Of a stretch of DNA of 64,000 bases, positions 62,042 through 64,000 are shown in pieces. A program made the position numbers and the translations under genes. The stretch lies in the NCBI GenBank assembly GCA_903877385.1, contig CAIRDP010000027.1, forward strand, positions 186,001 to 250,000, given 5' to 3'. The first letter of the stretch is position 1; each line of letters opens with the position of its first letter. This DNA is from an uncultured Bacteroidales bacterium. GTDB lineage: Bacteria; Bacteroidota; Bacteroidia; Bacteroidales; FEN-979. Below the pieces are notes generated by a model. It saw only the letters and a program-made list of their open reading frames with translations. It ran no database searches and was not told the DNA's origin.

Positions 62042-63385
62042 TTATGCTGATTTAGAGCTTCCTTTTGAACGTCCCATCCAGTCAAGGTTTTCCAGATCAC
62101 CGAAATGTTCTCTAAAAATTCGGTAATACAATAATTCCTCCTTGGTGTTCAAAGTCCAACCGTTTTTCAACTTCCTTTCATCCCTGAAATCTGCGTCGGT
62201 AATTTTTGTTGATGCAAAATCTGAGATTAGATTTTGAACGCCGGCTCCTTCCCATAATTTTGTCTTAGGCCGGTTTAAAATGGCTTCGGGTAAAAGTTCT
62301 TCCATTGATTTACGAAGAATCCATTTATCAGTACCATCTTTAATCTTAAGATTTACCGGGATCCTCATTGCGTATTCAAAAAGTTGTGGATCTGCAAATA
62401 TAACATGGGCTGTTAAACCAAATGCAGTAGCACACCTATCAACCCTCTGTAAAGTTGTATTGTGAAGTCTTCCAGTTATATCTATTAATTCCTTGTCTAG
62501 ATCCGTTGCGGGTATTGATTTTAAATAGTCATAACCAGCAAAAAATTCATCACCACTTTCTCCCGAAAAAACTTCCTGAACATAACCAGATGCTTCTTTT
62601 GATAAGAGATAGTTTATGATACTCGAGCGAACAATTAAGGCATCGAATGATTCCAGGTGATAAATGACTTCGGGTAGTGTCTTAATTATTTCTTCAAAGT
62701 TGAAAATAAACTCGTGATGTTCTGATCCTATATGTTTTGCTGCTATCCTTGCAAATTCCAGGTCTGGTGCATCTTTAAGTCCGCCAGAAAATGTATGTAA
62801 TGTTTGTAACCATATTCTTGCAAATGCACAAACAATGCTGGAGTCCAGCCCGCCCGATAACCAGGCTCCCATCACATTAGAAGTTATCCTTCTTGAAATA
62901 GTTTGTGCAATAATGTTTAACAGTTCTAATGAAATCGTAGCCGGATCCTTATGCATGGGAGGTCTGATGCCAAGATTAAAAAATTGATTCTTAGTCGACT
63001 GTGTAATTATACTCCCTGATGGCAACTCGGAAATATCCTTAGAATAAGGTAACAATGCTTTAACTTCAGAAGAGAAGTACAGATTATCGTTGTTTGATGT
63101 GAAATACATAGGAGCAACACCCAACTCATCGCGGTATATCTGCCATTCTCCATTTGGCTTTGAGATTTCCAGTTTATGCCCATATCCAGGTCCATCCATA
63201 AAAATACTTTTCTTAAGTTTTTCCTGTATCCTTTGATCCTCATGTTTGGACCAAACGATCCCGATGGTTGCTCCATTTACATCCAGGACAACCTTTCCAA
63301 ATTTCCCCCGGTGTGAGATTGATTCAATCATTTTTGAAACAAGTTCATGTTCCCCTTCTTTTAATATTCCTGCTATTCCAGCCAT
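62042..63385 (-). CDS. Asparagine-synthase-like amidotransferase lacking the glutaminase cysteine
   Basis: 447 residues. The start is MAGIAGIL where class II glutamine amidotransferases have MCGIAGI, so the nucleophile Cys2 is Ala. The glutaminase domain is also shortened (about 1-130, lacking the usual GEIYN region) although SHRGK and YRDELGVAPMYF remain. The ATP-dependent synthase domain is intact: SGGLDSS (177-183), then SGGLKDAPDLEFARIAAKHI, the VFSGESGDEFFAGYDY element and a C-terminal LRKSMEELLPEAILNRPKTK. It should adenylate a carboxylate and join it to ammonia or another amine, as in beta-lactam or lasso-peptide synthetases, rather than make asparagine from glutamine. It follows an unidentified gene by 18 bases. 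Confidence 0.85.
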   Translation of the reverse strand: MAGIAGILKEGEHELVSKMIESISHRGKFGKVVLDVNGATIGIVWSKHEDQRIQEKLKKSIFMDGPGYGHKLEISKPNGEWQIYRDELGVAPMYFTSNNDNLYFSSEVKALLPYSKDISELPSGSIITQSTKNQFFNLGIRPPMHKDPATISLELLNIIAQTISRRITSNVMGAWLSGGLDSSIVCAFARIWLQTLHTFSGGLKDAPDLEFARIAAKHIGSEHHEFIFNFEEIIKTLPEVIYHLESFDALIVRSSIINYLLSKEASGYVQEVFSGESGDEFFAGYDYLKSIPATDLDKELIDITGRLHNTTLQRVDRCATAFGLTAHVIFADPQLFEYAMRIPVNLKIKDGTDKWILRKSMEELLPEAILNRPKTKLWEGAGVQNLISDFASTKITDADFRDERKLKNGWTLNTKEELLYYRIFREHFGDLENLDWMGRSKGSSKSA

Positions 63386-63403
63386 TTTAATTTCTTTATT
63401 AAT

Positions 63404-64000
63404 TTATTGTTTTTTGATACGTTTGAAAATAGTCATCATTCTTGTCTCCTCATCAACTGGTGTACCTGTTGAAGTATCGATGGCATACCAGGCTCCATTA
63501 ATCATTTTAGTGTTAATTTCGCCTTTAAGGCCAGGTTTATCTTTGAAATTTGGAATGTCGAGGAACCCTTCCCTGATAGCACTTGCAATAACATATGGAT
63601 TTGTCATTGGGTCATCACTGTCGGCCCCTAAAAACTTAAAACACTCCAATAATGTCCTTGCTTCATAAACCAGAGTGTCTTTACGATTTATTATAGTCGT
63701 ATCACTTAGCATATCTGGCAGGCCTTGTAAACAAGCCTTTAATACACCACGGACTATCTGGCAGTTTTCAACAAGCTCAACTGGCAAAATACCAAGGTCC
63801 TGTGCGCCAATCTCAGCAACGTCGATTATATCAGGTTTAAGTATAAGACTTATTAATGTTGATGAAGCCAATTGGCCTTTTGCTATCGAAGGTGATCCGG
63901 AAAAATTTACTGTTCCGGCACGAACTTCGCGGTAAACAGTGAAATTTTTATCTTCTAGCTCACTTATGAGTTCCAATTCGGCTAACATTTTGGCAATATC
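63404..64000 (-). CDS. Unidentified enzyme-like protein (5' end outside window)
   Basis: The frame is open to the right edge (codons before the first internal ATG at 63988 read DIAK), so the true start is outside. About 199 residues are visible. Blocks include VYREVRAGTVNFSGSPSIAK, PDIIDVAEIGAQDLGILPVE, LECFKFLGADSDDPMTNPYV and NTKMINGAWYAIDTSTG. The last blocks remind me of the tail of methylaspartate-mutase-like, cobalamin-dependent proteins, but this is not secure. It is upstream of, and probably co-transcribed with, the Cys-less asparagine-synthase-like gene, suggesting a shared biosynthetic pathway. Confidence 0.6.
   Translation of the reverse strand, partial: DIAKMLAELELISELEDKNFTVYREVRAGTVNFSGSPSIAKGQLASSTLISLILKPDIIDVAEIGAQDLGILPVELVENCQIVRGVLKACLQGLPDMLSDTTIINRKDTLVYEARTLLECFKFLGADSDDPMTNPYVIASAIREGFLDIPNFKDKPGLKGEINTKMINGAWYAIDTSTGTPVDEETRMMTIFKRIKKQ

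Overview
The window reads as chromosome of a Bacteroidota bacterium, most likely an uncultured Bacteroidales-like lineage. The evidence is as follows. Many genes are preceded by the phylum's -7 promoter element TAnnTTTG and few by a Shine-Dalgarno. Three secreted proteins end in type IX secretion (T9SS) sorting domains. Typical phylum families are present: FISUMP domain, GH92, YCF48-like repeats, DUF4199. Only one tRNA (Lys-TTT) and one SRP RNA were seen. No insertion sequence, prophage or CRISPR array was recognised.

Layout. 1-4,000: tail of a DUF4199 membrane protein, SRP RNA, threonylcarbamoyl-AMP synthase, tRNA-Lys, APS kinase, a stomatin-like protein and an O-methyltransferase. 4,020-9,629: a mutagenesis cassette in which a LexA-like S24 repressor faces dinB, an ORF6N remnant and a short dnaE-type polymerase. 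9,718-16,565: nucleotide-sugar genes (ugd, UDP-xylose synthase, rfbD, phosphohexomutase) followed by an Omp85-like protein. 16,615-20,314: HPt protein, then TPR lipoprotein, recA, bcp and nth on the minus strand. 20,430-33,905: secreted and envelope proteins around clpB. 33,959-41,687: a complete kdpABCDE potassium-pump operon with its two-component system. 41,904-47,386: a heme-uptake locus (170-aa membrane protein, TonB receptor, HmuT, HmuU, HmuV), then an erythromycin-esterase homologue.

48,900-53,400 is AT-rich accessory DNA: mazEF, a YdeI-like protein, an FMN-binding protein, a broken ArsR regulator with an intact operator, pirin and an orphan SecD-like periplasmic protein. 55,028-57,424 encodes a single-chain DNA methyltransferase with a probable N-terminal nuclease (type IIG-like) and an AT-rich middle. 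57,609-60,752 is a MacB/Lol-type ABC exporter. The right end (60,759-64,000) is again AT-rich and holds an asparagine-synthase-like enzyme that has lost its glutaminase cysteine, following an unidentified gene cut by the window edge.

The most unusual signal is a set of short, oligomer-like, often palindromic repeats (built on GCGAAATGGCGAA, GTACATTGTACAT, GATGAGGGAT, CCCAGAGCCCAG and ACTGCGGATGAGGGAGCGGG) scattered between genes. In two places they sit in frame inside the dnaE-type polymerase, and they also form the last codons of dinB.
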